Below are positions 7,728 to 16,850 of a stretch of DNA of 60,161 nucleotides, in pieces (position 1 is the stretch's first letter; every line of letters begins with the position of its first letter). A model generated the notes under the pieces. That model saw only the letters and a program-made list of their open reading frames with translations, did no database searches and was not told where the DNA came from. Location: the NCBI GenBank assembly GCA_017647145.1, contig JAGCLD010000041.1, positions 1 to 60,161 of the forward strand, written 5' to 3'. A program made the translations under genes and the position numbers. The stretch comes from Paludibacteraceae bacterium (GTDB lineage Bacteria; Bacteroidota; Bacteroidia; Bacteroidales; Paludibacteraceae).

Positions 7728-9623
7728 ATGAAGAATATAAGCAAGATATATCTATCAATCATTGTGTGGTCGCTATGTTGCATAACAGCCACAGCGCAAG
7801 ATGTATCAAACAAAGTAGAAAAACATATAAATACATGGCGCCTGACAGAGATACCTGTCCTAGCAGATAGCATTCCCATTGACACTAACTATCTTAACTA
7901 TCCCAAACAGAGTCCGCATCACCGCTACAGCATCGCCAATGCCTATAACGGAAACATGCTATCCCCACTACAATCAAAGGTGTTTTTTGACAGAACCCGG
8001 AAAACAGACTTTCTCTTTTCCCGGGCCTATGATGCCTATGTACTGACCCCTACAGACATTACCTACTACAACACAACTGTGCCCTATAGCAATATCACCT
8101 ATCGTACAGGGGGGACAACCTATCGTGAAGAAGATTGGATAAACTTCCTATTTACAGCCAATGCCAACAAACATCTGAATGCAGGTGTTTACTTGGACTA
8201 TATTTCCTCACGAGGAGAGTATGACAATCAAGAGGCAAAACGATTTAATGGCTCCTTATTCGGTTCATACAACGGGCGTAACTATTCAGCCCATGCAGCT
8301 GTTATGATGAGCAACATCAGCAATTTTGAAAATGGAGGACTCGCCAATCCTGACATGCTTGATTCACCGGTAGCCACAGAAGACTTGCAGACCAATCTAG
8401 ATGCAATGTCGGCATACAGATATATAGCAGGATTTTATGACCACAAATACAGCTTGGGTATTGAGCGTGACACAAAGATTTCTGAAGATTCAATAGGAAA
8501 AGTGTTTGTTCCAGTAACAACCTTTGGACATACACTTCGCATCGAACAAGGCGTAAAACGCTATGTAGAGCATCGTCCGGACACTGAATTCTACGAGTAC
8601 ACCTATGTAGATTCCATACCTATGACTGACACAGCCAACGTACTCAACATCAAGAATACACTCTCAGTGACCTTTGAAGAAGAATTTAACAAATGGCTAC
8701 AGTTCGGGGCTACTGTGTATGTAGAAAACGAAATACAACGATTTGCCTATGCTTTGCCAGACGACACATTAACCGGACGTCAATGGAAAAGCAACACAAA
8801 GGTGGGCGGTATCCTATCTAAGAACAGAGGTAAATACATCCAATATGCCTTTGGAGGTGATGTATTCCTACAAGGCTACAAATTAGGCGATTTTAATATA
8901 CACGGACGTTTGCAAGGCAACATTCCAGCCGGCAAAAACGTCATACACCTTACAGCCAAAGCCTACGTAAGAAATGAAGAGCCGAGCTACTTCCTACAAA
9001 ATTACACATCCAATCACTTCAGATGGAGTAATAATTTCAAGAAAACCTATCACACCTATATAGGAGGCGAGATAGACTTTCCCACCAAATATGTAACATT
9101 GGGACTGAACGTAGGATTTGAGAATTTGACCAACTACATCTACTTTGCCAAGAATGGCATGCCCTATCAACATGACGGGAATGTACAAGTAATAGCCGGC
9201 AACCTGCACTTGGATATTCACACCAAACATTTTGCCCTAGAGAACAACGTGATTTATCAATACACATCAAACGAAGTGCTTCCGCTTCCAATGTTGACCC
9301 TCTATCACAACATATACTACAAAGACCTCTACTTTAAAGTATTGAGTGTACAATTTGGAGTAGATTTACGTTATCACAGTGCATACTACGCTCCCCTCTA
9401 TATGCCGGCAACCGGACAATTCTGTCTGCAAGACAAACTAAAAGTGGGCAACTACCCTGAGATGAGCGCTTACTTGAACTTTCATCTCAAACAAGTAAGG
9501 TTTTATGTAGCCTACAGCAACTTTGGGGGACTATTCCTACCTAAGAACTATTTCTCTATGCCCGGTTATCCCATTAATCCACCTCAATTCAAATTGGGGG
9601 TATCTTGGAATTTCTACAGTTAA
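7728..9623 (+). CDS. Putative outer-membrane porin (Porin_10-like)
   Basis: A protein of 631 aa with an N-terminal signal peptide ending near TATAQ (about residue 24). The mature part has many alternating aromatic/polar segments and ends in an aromatic residue region (GVSWNFYS), as outer-membrane beta barrels do. It resembles the Bacteroidota putative porin family, whose members have a Gln/Pro-poor periplasmic start followed by barrel strands such as RTGGTTYREEDWINFLFTAN and FNGSLFGSYNGRNYSAHAAV. The substrate is not evident. It has its own promoter and is followed by a palindrome and a separate promoter for the next gene, so it is probably monocistronic. Confidence 0.8.
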   Translation: MKNISKIYLSIIVWSLCCITATAQDVSNKVEKHINTWRLTEIPVLADSIPIDTNYLNYPKQSPHHRYSIANAYNGNMLSPLQSKVFFDRTRKTDFLFSRAYDAYVLTPTDITYYNTTVPYSNITYRTGGTTYREEDWINFLFTANANKHLNAGVYLDYISSRGEYDNQEAKRFNGSLFGSYNGRNYSAHAAVMMSNISNFENGGLANPDMLDSPVATEDLQTNLDAMSAYRYIAGFYDHKYSLGIERDTKISEDSIGKVFVPVTTFGHTLRIEQGVKRYVEHRPDTEFYEYTYVDSIPMTDTANVLNIKNTLSVTFEEEFNKWLQFGATVYVENEIQRFAYALPDDTLTGRQWKSNTKVGGILSKNRGKYIQYAFGGDVFLQGYKLGDFNIHGRLQGNIPAGKNVIHLTAKAYVRNEEPSYFLQNYTSNHFRWSNNFKKTYHTYIGGEIDFPTKYVTLGLNVGFENLTNYIYFAKNGMPYQHDGNVQVIAGNLHLDIHTKHFALENNVIYQYTSNEVLPLPMLTLYHNIYYKDLYFKVLSVQFGVDLRYHSAYYAPLYMPATGQFCLQDKLKVGNYPEMSAYLNFHLKQVRFYVAYSNFGGLFLPKNYFSMPGYPINPPQFKLGVSWNFYS

Positions 9624-9647
9624 CCTCTCCACAAAAAAATAACCATA

Positions 9648-9688
9648 AACCAACAAAAGCAAAATAATTAAGTGTTTTTTTGTTGGTT
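9648..9688. terminator. Hairpin after the porin gene, overlapping the next promoter
   Basis: An 11-bp perfect stem, AACCAACAAAA (9648-9658) with TTTTGTTGGTT (9678-9688). The right arm contains the TTG -33 element of the following promoter. It could act as a porin terminator or be bound by a regulator. Confidence 0.55.
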
Positions 9689-9713
9689 AGCAATAGTGTT
9701 TTTCATAACTTTG
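9683..9713 (+). promoter_or_regulatory. Promoter of the lipoprotein-OmpA pair
   Basis: TTG (9683-9685), 20 bp, then TAACTTTG (9706-9713). The ATG of the lipoprotein gene lies 29 bp downstream at 9743. An upstream in-frame ATG at 9680 falls before this promoter, which argues against it as a start. Confidence 0.7.
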
Positions 9714-9742
9714 CACCAATAATCCAATTAAATATTACCATT

Positions 9743-11518
9743 ATGAAGAAACGTATTACCTTTTTAGGAGGTCTTGTATTGTTATTATGCAGCATCTTGC
9801 CTTCTTGCAAGGAAGATGTTGAATTAGGCAACATAGACACCAGCATAGCTGTGGATATGGGCATTGCACTCCCGGTAGGAACAATAGAAGCCACAGTGGG
9901 AGACTTTATTGGCAACGAAGCCATTGCGCCCTACGTAGAAGTAGATCCAGCAACTGGCATCATTGCTGTGAAGTATAACACTTTTGTGGCGTGGGATTTT
10001 CACCCTATTGACTTGACTGCATACAGCACAAGAGAAAGCAAAGAATTTTACCTAAAAGATGGAAATCTGGGTGGGGTCACACTTCCTCCGAGCGGTGTAC
10101 TAACCTTTCCTAGCAGTTTACCCATCAAGTATATAGACTTCCCATGTGAGTTTCCAATTGAAAATTTCAACACCGACATTGACTACGAAAAGATAGACTC
10201 TATCCATATTTTGGAAGCGCACTTCATCTCCAATGTAGCGTTCAATGGATTTACTCCCGCTTTTACAGAACAAAACATCACAAGACTTGAAATTATCTTT
10301 GATGGCAAGTCGTTCCGCTTTGACAACGGAGTTCCTTCACAAGAGATTCCTATCAACGAACTTCAGTTTGGCACCGACATGGACATCACGCTCCACAACT
10401 TTGTGCTTGCTCCACAAAAGAACAGTTCCGGAAAATATGAAGCAGCCAAATTTACAATCAGAATACACTTTGAGAGCAATGAATTACACCAATACAACGA
10501 AAGTAGTCATTTCAAATATGAATTTGGACTTAATTTCATTGACTACGACGTGATTTATGGTGTATTTGAGCCCCGTAAAGCCACAGAGAAATTGGAAATT
10601 GTACGCGACAGCCTATCCAACTATCTTCCGATGGAGGACTTAAGAGGTATGCGTCTGCCTTTTGCCGACCCACAAATTAAGTTGATTCCATCTACTCACA
10701 CAGTTGGATTACCATGTATGCTGATAGTGAAGGAACTTTACGTTGAAAACGAAGAAGGCGTAAGAAAGAATCTGCAACATCCAACATTGACCAACGAAAT
10801 GGTAGGATATGCATTACCCGCTGTTCGCACTCCTTACACTTCCGACTCAGTGACCCTTGCCCCACTCAAACTTAGCAAGGATGAGGATGAAGGAAATTTG
10901 GATGAGTTATTTGCCATATCTCCATTGTATTTCGGCTATAGTTACTACATTCGAGTAAATAAAAATGCATTGGACTATGCCACCTTTATCAAGAAGGATG
11001 CAGAGTATGGTCTGAACATTGAAGCCAAACTACCTTTACAATTCAATCCGGGCTTAAAACTCTCCTATCGCGACACTATGGAAATGAGTTTTTCAGGAGA
11101 GGAATTAGATTCGCTCATCTACGAAATACCGGTAATTGACACATTGAAAACCGCTAAAGTAAAACTCAAACTATTAGTTGAAAACTCCATTCCATTTAAC
11201 TTTGGTCTAAAACTCCGTATGTTAAATGAAGAAGGAAAGGTAATTGAGATAGCAGGTCTCTATGATGGAGGTGCCAATGACACTATTTCTTTCGACGCAT
11301 TTGAAAACAACAAAGCATCCCAGAAAGAATTCTCCATCGAGTTGAGTGACACAGAAGTTGCCACATTAAGCCAAATGACTCATCTGTATTATGACATCTA
11401 CTTAGGAGACAACAAGGCTCTTGCTGCATTGAAGGACATCTCCGGTCTGAAAATAAAGTTGGGCTTAGCCGGAAAAGTAGAAGGAGAATTAAGTTTTAAC
11501 GAACTAATCGAAGAGTAA
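9743..11518 (+). CDS. Lipoprotein of unknown function
   Basis: A protein of 591 aa that begins with a lipoprotein signal: KKR, a hydrophobic stretch, then the lipobox LPSC with Cys22. The Met at 9743 gives this signal directly, and earlier Met codons precede the promoter. The mature protein is rich in beta-strand-like segments and has no catalytic motif that I recognise. It ends 2 bp before the OmpA/TSP3 gene, so the two are cotranscribed and may form an envelope complex. A surface or periplasmic beta-sandwich protein is a reasonable guess. Confidence 0.75.
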   Translation: MKKRITFLGGLVLLLCSILPSCKEDVELGNIDTSIAVDMGIALPVGTIEATVGDFIGNEAIAPYVEVDPATGIIAVKYNTFVAWDFHPIDLTAYSTRESKEFYLKDGNLGGVTLPPSGVLTFPSSLPIKYIDFPCEFPIENFNTDIDYEKIDSIHILEAHFISNVAFNGFTPAFTEQNITRLEIIFDGKSFRFDNGVPSQEIPINELQFGTDMDITLHNFVLAPQKNSSGKYEAAKFTIRIHFESNELHQYNESSHFKYEFGLNFIDYDVIYGVFEPRKATEKLEIVRDSLSNYLPMEDLRGMRLPFADPQIKLIPSTHTVGLPCMLIVKELYVENEEGVRKNLQHPTLTNEMVGYALPAVRTPYTSDSVTLAPLKLSKDEDEGNLDELFAISPLYFGYSYYIRVNKNALDYATFIKKDAEYGLNIEAKLPLQFNPGLKLSYRDTMEMSFSGEELDSLIYEIPVIDTLKTAKVKLKLLVENSIPFNFGLKLRMLNEEGKVIEIAGLYDGGANDTISFDAFENNKASQKEFSIELSDTEVATLSQMTHLYYDIYLGDNKALAALKDISGLKIKLGLAGKVEGELSFNELIEE

Positions 11519-11520
11519 TT

Positions 11521-14055
11521 ATGAAGAAAAACGTTTATACCAAAATAGTAGCCACGATAGGACTGTGTCTTATCGCCAGCCTTGCTGCTTGGGGTCAACA
11601 ACAAGTGAACACACTCTACTTCCTCAACAACGCCCCCATGCGACATCACATAAACCCGGCATTCCAACCTGCAAGTCGCATGTATCTTGAATTGCCCATA
11701 ATAGGCTACACCAACATGTGGATAGGCAACAATTCATTTACATTGTCTGATTTTGTATATACAGCTCCCGACGGCAGTACAGTAACAGCCTTACATCCCC
11801 AATACGGAGATAAAGATAAGTTATTTAAAGTGATTGATCAAACAACAATGCTTGATGCCGACCTAAAAGTGAATCTCATTTCTTTAGGTTGGAGTTGGAA
11901 GAAATCCTATTGGCACTTATTTGTCAACGAACGCATCAACATTAGAGGAGGTTTGCCACGTGACTTACTAAAATTTCCTTTGTATGGTATGTCTGATTTA
12001 GACGGAGTGAATCAATTTAATCTAAAAGCCACTCAAGCAGAAGCACAAATATACACCGAACTCGGTATTGGCTTTGCACATCAACTCAACGAAAAATGGG
12101 GCTTTGGTTTTAAGGTAAAAGGCTTAGTAGGTAGTGCGTATGCATCCACCTTGCAAAACCGCATGATGCTCACCATGTCACCCGACAAGTGGAACATAGA
12201 CGGAAATGGAACACTCAATATGGCCATACCCGGTAACCTTATCACATTCCCTGAACGATTAGACCCCAATTCAATAGCGGACATACAATTCAACGAGATA
12301 GAGCCAACACCAGAAGGCATATTGTCCATACTAAAGCCTGCCGGCATGGGAGTAGCAGTGGATTTAGGAGTTCAGTATCAACCTTTCAAAATGTTGAAAG
12401 TTTCAGCAGGTATAGTTGATCTTGGTTCTATCAGATGGAATGGCAAACGCTACAACTATGCAATAGATGCCACATACGATGGTTTAGGAAATTTATCGCT
12501 TGACATGATAGAGGACGGTTCTATTGAAGACACCATCACGGTACGCCTCAACAACATACTCAAAGATGCATTTGTAGATGAAGGAGACGGTGCTGATAAA
12601 TTCTGGCACATGATATCTCCGAAACTCAATATTGCCGTTGAAGGATGCTTCTTGAACGACAAAATTGGTATTGGGCTTATTTCACAAACCGGCTTCATCA
12701 ATCAGCACGCATACGAAGAACTCACATTGGGTTTGTCACTCAGACCTTCTGACTGGTTTAATTTAGCCGCAAGTTATTCATTCGTAAATGGCAGATGGTC
12801 ATCAATCGGTGCTGGATTGAGCCTTGGTAAGCAAGGATTAAACCTCACATTAGCAGCGGACTATGTTCCTATGTCTTATGCAAAATATCAAGGCATGGCA
12901 TTTGTCCCATACAAAGCTGAAGGCATTAACCTTGCCTTTGGATTAAGTTTTGTAATTGGTAGAAAGAAAGTGCGCGACGCAGATAAAGATGGCATATTAA
13001 ACAAGCATGACCTCTGTCCAAACACTCCACAGCTTGTGCCGGTAGATAAAAATGGTTGCCCAATTGACAGCGATGGAGACGGAGTTGCCGATTATCTTGA
13101 TCAATGTCCCAACACTCCGGCAGATGCTTATCCTACCATAGATGTACACGGATGTCCGGCAGACAGCGACGAAGATGGTGTATATGATTACATAGATAAA
13201 TGTCCTGACACACCACGCAAAGCAATAGGATACACAGACGAGCAAGGTTGTCCGAAAGACAGCGACCTCGATGGTGTGCCGGATTACCTTGACAAATGCT
13301 CAGATACACCACGCGAAGCATACGGTCACGTAAATGAAGAAGGATGCTTAAAAGATAGTGACAATGATGGTGTTTACGACTACTTAGACCGTTGTGCTGA
13401 CACCCCTGCAGAGGCAAAAGAAAGCATAGATGAATATGGCTGTCCCAAAGACACTGACAAAGACGGTATAGAAGATTATCTTGACCAATGTCCTGAAACT
13501 CCGGCCGAAGCAAGAGCGTTTGTCAACGAAGCAGGTTGCCCTAAAGACAGCGACAATGACAGTGTGCCTGATTATCTCGACCACTGCCCAACCATAGCTG
13601 GAGAAGTGAGCAACAATGGTTGCCCGGAGATAAAGCGCGAAGTAAGAAATCTCTTTAAAAAAGCCCTACAAGGCATACAATTTGAGACTGGCAAATCAAT
13701 AATCAAGAAACAATCGTATGGCATTTTGCAAGAAATTGCGCAAGTACTGATTGAAAATCCAACTTGGTCAGTAGAAATTCAAGGTCACACTGACAATGTT
13801 GGACAATCAGAATCCAACCTAAAACTATCTAACGACAGAGCATCAGCTGTGCGCGACTTCTTAATCAAGGCAGGAGTTCCAGAAGAACGCATGAGTGCTC
13901 AAGGTTATGGTGACACTATGCCCGTAGCCGACAACACTACCTCAAAAGGCCGAGCACAAAACCGACGTGTAGAATTTGTCGTTTCATTCGAGCAAGTAAC
14001 CTATGAAACCTTAGACATTCAAGGTAATGTAATTGCTACCGACACAATTCAATAA
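11521..14055 (+). CDS. DUF5723-like outer-membrane protein with TSP3 repeats and OmpA domain
   Basis: A protein of 844 aa. A signal peptide ends near AAWGQ. Residues of about 30-480 look like a beta-barrel or DUF5723-type region (NNAPMRHHINPAFQPASRMY). Residues of about 486-703 contain seven thrombospondin-type-3 calcium-binding repeats of the form DSDxDGVxDYxDxCPxTP, about 32 residues each. The C-terminal OmpA/MotB domain (about 718-823) carries the peptidoglycan-binding pattern EIQGHTDNVG...LSNDRASAVRDFL...QNRRVEF. The protein would therefore link the outer membrane to the cell wall through a calcium-stiffened linker. It is cotranscribed with the upstream lipoprotein. Confidence 0.88.
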   Translation: MKKNVYTKIVATIGLCLIASLAAWGQQQVNTLYFLNNAPMRHHINPAFQPASRMYLELPIIGYTNMWIGNNSFTLSDFVYTAPDGSTVTALHPQYGDKDKLFKVIDQTTMLDADLKVNLISLGWSWKKSYWHLFVNERINIRGGLPRDLLKFPLYGMSDLDGVNQFNLKATQAEAQIYTELGIGFAHQLNEKWGFGFKVKGLVGSAYASTLQNRMMLTMSPDKWNIDGNGTLNMAIPGNLITFPERLDPNSIADIQFNEIEPTPEGILSILKPAGMGVAVDLGVQYQPFKMLKVSAGIVDLGSIRWNGKRYNYAIDATYDGLGNLSLDMIEDGSIEDTITVRLNNILKDAFVDEGDGADKFWHMISPKLNIAVEGCFLNDKIGIGLISQTGFINQHAYEELTLGLSLRPSDWFNLAASYSFVNGRWSSIGAGLSLGKQGLNLTLAADYVPMSYAKYQGMAFVPYKAEGINLAFGLSFVIGRKKVRDADKDGILNKHDLCPNTPQLVPVDKNGCPIDSDGDGVADYLDQCPNTPADAYPTIDVHGCPADSDEDGVYDYIDKCPDTPRKAIGYTDEQGCPKDSDLDGVPDYLDKCSDTPREAYGHVNEEGCLKDSDNDGVYDYLDRCADTPAEAKESIDEYGCPKDTDKDGIEDYLDQCPETPAEARAFVNEAGCPKDSDNDSVPDYLDHCPTIAGEVSNNGCPEIKREVRNLFKKALQGIQFETGKSIIKKQSYGILQEIAQVLIENPTWSVEIQGHTDNVGQSESNLKLSNDRASAVRDFLIKAGVPEERMSAQGYGDTMPVADNTTSKGRAQNRRVEFVVSFEQVTYETLDIQGNVIATDTIQ

Positions 14056-14082
14056 GCAGTACTTAGCGAGAAAATAATGGAG

Positions 14083-14119
14083 TTGAGCAGGAATAAAAGT
14101 TTCTGCTCAATTTCATTTT
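14083..14119 (+). terminator. Terminator after the OmpA-domain gene
   Basis: TTGAGCAG (14083-14090) pairs with CTGCTCAA (14103-14110) around a 12-nt loop. The stem is followed by the T-rich stretch TTTCATTTTA. Confidence 0.65.
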
Positions 14120-14226
14120 ATTACACCCACACAAAGACGCTACAATCACACGCAAAAAAGTATCCCACAAAAGTGTCCCGCGCAGTTTTTTTTACACATA
14201 TCAAACTATAATAAACAAAAAATATG

Positions 14227-14234
14227 TACCTTTG
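14227..14234 (+). promoter_or_regulatory. fabG promoter (-7 box)
   Basis: A TACCTTTG box about 90 bp upstream of the fabG ATG. No clear TTTG is found 19-21 bp before it, so only the -7 element is well supported. Confidence 0.45.
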
Positions 14235-14323
14235 TCACGCAAAAATAATGAGGCACTACAACAGTTAAGTACAAATACACACTGAAGAGTGCCTAATGTT
14301 CAATCACATAAATAAGAATAGAC

Positions 14324-15070
14324 ATGAAATTATTAGAAGGAAAAACAGCCATCATCACAGGAGCTGCACGAGGAATCGGAAAAGCCATTGCGTTGAGATT
14401 TGCCGCAGAAGGCTGTAATATTGCGTTTACCGACTTGGTTATTGACGAGAATGCCCAGAACACAGAAAAAGAAATAGCCGCTTTAGGAGTAAAAGCCAAA
14501 GGCTACGCTTCTAATGCAGCTAATTTTGATGAGACCCACACTGTGGTAAGCGAAATACAAAAAGAGTTTGGTTCTATCGACATCTTGGTCAACAACGCCG
14601 GTATTACTAAAGACGGTCTTATGATGCGAATGAGCGAAGCACAATGGGATGCTGTGCTCACCGTCAACCTCAAATCAGCCTTCAACTTCATCCACGCATG
14701 TACACCTATCATGATGAAGCAAAAATCCGGTAGCATCATTAACATGAGTTCAGTTGTTGGAGTGAGTGGCAATGCCGGTCAAGCCAACTATTCAGCTTCT
14801 AAAGCAGGTATGATTGGTTTAGCAAAATCCATTGCCAAAGAATTAGGCTCTCGAGGTATTCGCGCTAACGCCATTGCCCCCGGCTTTATTGAAACAGACA
14901 TGACTCATGCCCTCACCGACGAACAACGCGCCAAATGGGCAGAGATTATCCCTATGCGTCGCGGCGGTTCTCCTGATGAAGTAGCAAAAGTAGCCCTCTT
15001 CCTTGCATCCGACTTATCATCTTATGTATCAGGACAAGTTATTCATTGCTGCGGAGGCATGAATTGCTAA
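14324..15070 (+). CDS. fabG: 3-oxoacyl-[acyl-carrier-protein] reductase
   Basis: A protein of 248 aa, the usual FabG length. It is a short-chain dehydrogenase that reduces 3-oxoacyl-ACP with NADPH in fatty-acid elongation in the cytoplasm. Visible motifs are the cofactor loop TGAARGIG (residues 12-19), NNAG, the catalytic Ser in INMSSVVG, and the YSASK motif with Tyr and Lys. The C-terminus (SSYVSGQVIHCCGGMNC) matches the conserved FabG end. It stands alone between its own promoter and a strong terminator. Other short-chain dehydrogenases share the fold, but FabG fits best. Confidence 0.9.
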   Translation: MKLLEGKTAIITGAARGIGKAIALRFAAEGCNIAFTDLVIDENAQNTEKEIAALGVKAKGYASNAANFDETHTVVSEIQKEFGSIDILVNNAGITKDGLMMRMSEAQWDAVLTVNLKSAFNFIHACTPIMMKQKSGSIINMSSVVGVSGNAGQANYSASKAGMIGLAKSIAKELGSRGIRANAIAPGFIETDMTHALTDEQRAKWAEIIPMRRGGSPDEVAKVALFLASDLSSYVSGQVIHCCGGMNC

Positions 15071-15121
15071 GAAGACAGCGGCTATCCGATATACTTTTTT
15101 TGATAACATAAAAACATAAGG

Positions 15122-15154
15122 GTTGATTCCTGCAAATGGAATCAACTCTTTTTA
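15122..15154 (+). terminator. fabG terminator
   Basis: GTTGATTCC (15122-15130) pairs with GGAATCAAC (15138-15146) over a 7-nt loop and is followed by TCTTTTTAA, a classical intrinsic terminator. Confidence 0.88.
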
Positions 15155-15225
15155 ATTTGCCACATCAGAAGGACAATTTAGGGTAAATTATCATGGTTTT
15201 TTAATGCTGATTATATGAAAACCAT

Positions 15226-15233
15226 TATCTTTG
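15226..15233 (+). promoter_or_regulatory. gltX promoter (-7 box)
   Basis: A TATCTTTG box lies 32 bp before the gltX ATG at 15266. The upstream in-frame ATG at 15215 precedes this box, so it cannot be the start of a transcript made from it. The -33 element is weak. Confidence 0.55.
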
Positions 15234-15265
15234 CAAATAGAAATTACATTAGAAAGAAACTATAT

Positions 15266-16780
15266 ATGGAAAGAAAAGTAAGAGTACGTTTTGCTCCCAG
15301 TCCTACCGGTCCATTACACATAGGAGGTGTAAGAACCGCTTTGTATAATTATTTATTTGCTAAACAAAACGGAGGTGACTTTTTGCTGCGCATTGAAGAC
15401 ACCGACTCCAATCGTTTTGTACCAGGCGCAGAGGACTACATCATTGAGGCCCTCAATTGGCTTGGAATAAAAGCCGACGAGGGTGTGGGCGTAGGAGGTA
15501 ATCACGCACCCTACAGACAAAGTGAGCGAAAAGACATTTACAAGAAATACGTCAAACAACTATTAGACGAAAATAAGGCTTACATTGCCTTCGACACCCC
15601 GGAAGAATTAGAGGCCAAGCGTGCTGAAATTAAGAACTTCCAATATGATGCACACACCCGCATGCAAATGCGTAACTCCCTAACACTTCCGGCAGAAGAG
15701 GTAGAGCAACTCATGAAGGAAGGTCATCAATATGTAGTAAGAATCAAACTTGAACCGAATGAAGACGTACATGTGTACGACCTTATCCGAGGAGAAGTTG
15801 TGATTAATTCTTCCATCTTAGACGATAAAGTGCTCTATAAGTCAGCCGACGAGCTTCCCACCTACCATCTAGCCAATGTTGTGGATGATTACCTTATGGA
15901 AATCACTCATGTAATTCGTGGAGAAGAATGGTTGCCTTCAGCTCCACTTCACGTGCTATTATATCGCGCTTTGGGCTGGGAAGAGAGAATGCCTCGCTTT
16001 GCACATCTACCATTGTTATTGAAACCTGACGGAAATGGTAAATTGAGCAAGCGCGATGGAGATCGTTTAGGATTCCCTGTGTTCCCTTTAGACTGGACCG
16101 ATTCTAAGACAGGTTCATTCTCATCCGGCTATCGTGAAGCAGGCTATTTTCCAGAAGCAGTCGTAAACTTCTTGGCACTCTTGGGCTGGCACTCCGGTTC
16201 AGACAAAGAAATGTACTCTATGGAAGAACTCATTCAAGAATTCTCTTTAGAACGCGTAAGTAAGAGTGGAGCCAAATTTGATTATGAAAAAGGAAAATGG
16301 TTTAACCACCAATATTTAAAAGCCAAAACCAATGACGAATTATCCGACCTATTCCAACCCACATTGGTAGAAAAAGGCATCATTGAGGACTCAGAAAAAG
16401 TGGCACAAATAATTGGATTAACCAAAGAACGCGTTAACTTTATTTCCGAATTGTGGGATCAATGCTACTTCTTCTTTGAAGCCCCAGCTACATACGACGA
16501 AAAGACAATACAGAAGAGATGGAAAGCAGAGTCAGCACACCACATGTCAATGCTCATTGATGTATTGGAGAGCATAGAAGACTTTTCAGCAGAGAACACA
16601 GAAAAGCTTGTGCTTAAATGGATTGAAGATAATCAGTTGGGCATGGGAGCCGTGATGAACGCATTCCGTCTGGCGATTGTAGGCATATCCAAAGGTCCAC
16701 ACATGTTTGACATCACGTCAATCATTGGTAAAGAAGAGACCATTGCTCGACTCAAACGAGCCATTGAAGTATTGCAATAA
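15266..16780 (+). CDS. gltX: Glutamyl-tRNA synthetase
   Basis: A class I aminoacyl-tRNA synthetase of 504 aa that attaches glutamate to tRNA-Glu. The start at 15266 gives the standard beginning [15 protein letters not shown]. The HIGH motif appears as PLHIGG and the KMSKS motif as KLSKRDGD (15 residues before FPVFPLDW). IEDTDSNR, which helps recognise the substrates, is intact. The C-terminal helical anticodon-binding part is complete. The region around [21 protein letters not shown] is a small insertion also seen in other Bacteroidota enzymes. The gene is followed by an unusually long hairpin before metY. Confidence 0.95.
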   Translation: MERKVRVRFAPSPTGPLHIGGVRTALYNYLFAKQNGGDFLLRIEDTDSNRFVPGAEDYIIEALNWLGIKADEGVGVGGNHAPYRQSERKDIYKKYVKQLLDENKAYIAFDTPEELEAKRAEIKNFQYDAHTRMQMRNSLTLPAEEVEQLMKEGHQYVVRIKLEPNEDVHVYDLIRGEVVINSSILDDKVLYKSADELPTYHLANVVDDYLMEITHVIRGEEWLPSAPLHVLLYRALGWEERMPRFAHLPLLLKPDGNGKLSKRDGDRLGFPVFPLDWTDSKTGSFSSGYREAGYFPEAVVNFLALLGWHSGSDKEMYSMEELIQEFSLERVSKSGAKFDYEKGKWFNHQYLKAKTNDELSDLFQPTLVEKGIIEDSEKVAQIIGLTKERVNFISELWDQCYFFFEAPATYDEKTIQKRWKAESAHHMSMLIDVLESIEDFSAENTEKLVLKWIEDNQLGMGAVMNAFRLAIVGISKGPHMFDITSIIGKEETIARLKRAIEVLQ

Positions 16781-16784
16781 CACA

Positions 16785-16836
16785 TATTCCCAATACTGAA
16801 GTTCCGGTTGCCTCTGGGACTTCAGTATTAGGAATA
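16785..16836. other. Long hairpin between gltX and metY
   Basis: Arms 16785-16805 and 16816-16836 form a 21-bp stem with one mismatch and one G-T pair around a 10-nt loop. The core AATACTGAAGT/ACTTCAGTATT is perfect. No T-run follows, and the metY ATG is only 14 bp downstream. It may be a terminator variant, an mRNA processing site or a metY leader element. Confidence 0.75.
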
Positions 16837-16850
16837 CATGAATATAAGGT

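Noticed and set aside
13133-13513. 126-aa minus-strand open frame inside the OmpA gene
   Set aside because: It is a shadow of the repetitive TSP3 region, which has strong family support on the other strand.
16781-16850. SAM riboswitch before metY
   Set aside because: Only a single long hairpin is present, without the conserved core expected of known SAM riboswitch classes.
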